Part shown: positions 15,228 to 15,560 of the stretch, in pieces
How the letters are laid out: each line of letters opens with the position of its first letter
How positions within the stretch are numbered: position 1 is the stretch's first letter
DNA from: Clostridiales bacterium
GTDB taxonomy: Bacteria; Bacillota; Clostridia; Christensenellales; Aristaeellaceae
Reading direction: 5' to 3'
Assembly (NCBI GenBank): GCA_012512355.1
Contig: JAAZEI010000127.1
Span: forward strand, 1 to 15,560
DNA length: 15,560 bases
The notes under the pieces: model-generated
What the model saw: the letters and a program-made list of their open reading frames with translations, nothing else
The model's database searches: none
What the model was told of the DNA's origin: nothing
Program-made: the position numbers and the translations under genes

Positions 15228-15560
15228 TTGACAAAGTATAACGAAGACCAACGCTTGCAGGTAGCTCGAATGCTTGAAGACGGCATGGCTGTGAGAGCCA
15301 TAGCTCGAGAAATGAAGATTAGCCAGAATGTCATCCGTAACTGGCGTAACCGCTATGAGCAAGGAGGAATCGATCAGCTTCTGAGCACTCGCCAACATTA
15401 CACGGCAGAATTCAAATTGGAGGCAGTAGCCTACAGACGGCAAAATGGGTTATCATATCCTCAAGCAGCAGCTGCTCTGGGTATCCCCAACCAGGGAACC
15501 TTGTATGCATGGGAGAAGATATTTCAGCTGAGAGGTCCAGAGGGCTTGCAAGATACGAGG
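15228..15560 (+). CDS. IS3-family transposase OrfA, partial (3' end outside window)
   Basis: An open frame runs without stop from 15192 to the window end; the first sensible start is TTG 15228-15230, about ten bases after AAAGGGG. The 111 visible codons encode two helix-turn-helix units. The first spans about residues 8-45 (RLQVARMLEDGMAVRAIARE, then ISQNVIRNWRNRY) and the second about 57-97 (YTAEFKLEAVAYRRQNGLSY, then QAAAALGIPNQGTLYAWEK). This double HTH_28/HTH_29 layout is typical of IS150-group OrfA, which binds the terminal inverted repeats and is joined to the DDE integrase OrfB by programmed -1 frameshifting. The opening (L/M)TKYNEDQRLQVARMLEDG is also typical. No inactivating mutation is visible in this part. 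Confidence 0.9.
   Translation, partial: MTKYNEDQRLQVARMLEDGMAVRAIAREMKISQNVIRNWRNRYEQGGIDQLLSTRQHYTAEFKLEAVAYRRQNGLSYPQAAAALGIPNQGTLYAWEKIFQLRGPEGLQDTR

Larger units (their letters stand above)
15177..15560 (+). mobile_element. IS3-family insertion sequence, left part (cut by window edge)
   Basis: The left end is probably TGCACCCC at about 15180; the following ATAAGTTGGACA is typical of IS3-family termini. It is followed after 48 bases by an OrfA-type reading frame on the plus strand. The OrfB integrase, frameshift site and right inverted repeat lie beyond the window. No target duplication can be checked. Confidence 0.8.

Noticed and set aside
15228..15233. TTGACA at the OrfA start read as a -35 promoter element
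   Set aside because: No -10 hexamer occurs 16-18 bases downstream; the match is explained by the start codon followed by Thr.
15027..15443. Minus-strand open frame of 138 codons at the insertion sequence
   Set aside because: It runs antisense through the IS end and the OrfA frame, which has clear HTH homology on the other strand.

Overview
The window looks like a chromosomal segment of a Gram-positive, probably clostridial (Bacillota) bacterium of roughly even base composition. The reasons are the adjacent gyrB-gyrA pair with a 656-residue GyrB, a DUF1292 (YrzB-like) gene directly ahead of uvrC, an ECF-transporter S component, strong AGGAGG-type ribosome binding sites and consensus sigma-A-like promoters. 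This is inference from gene content; I cannot name the genus.

Layout: positions 1-11225 read almost entirely on the minus strand. In transcription order these are an alpha/beta hydrolase (11225-10374), a TSUP/TauE-SafE membrane protein (10309-9539), an apparent operon of DUF1292, uvrC and two secreted proteins (9483-4281; two of its three junctions are ATGA stop-start overlaps), a third secreted protein with its own promoter and terminator (4157-2640), a 543-base intergenic stretch holding a complex imperfect inverted repeat, and gyrB with the start of gyrA (2096-1). Positions 11404-14554 read on the plus strand: a His/Cys-rich protein with a winged-helix-like body, a six-helix DUF308/HdeD-like membrane protein that starts at TTG, an ArsB/NhaD-superfamily permease and an ECF S component. 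Positions 14604-15176 hold no convincing gene. They carry a dense set of GTGACAG repeats in both orientations with 12- and 9-base periodicity, a 21-bp inverted repeat and two perfect short palindromes. An IS3-family insertion sequence begins at about 15177-15180 and runs off the window.

The housekeeping part is DNA topology and repair (gyrase, UvrC). The less ordinary parts are three large secreted proteins of unknown function, two of them translated in the uvrC operon; the His/Cys-rich protein with a possible DNA-binding fold; and the iteron-like repeat field beside the insertion sequence, which may be the edge or remnant of a mobile element. I found no CRISPR array, tRNA, rRNA or recognisable defence system.
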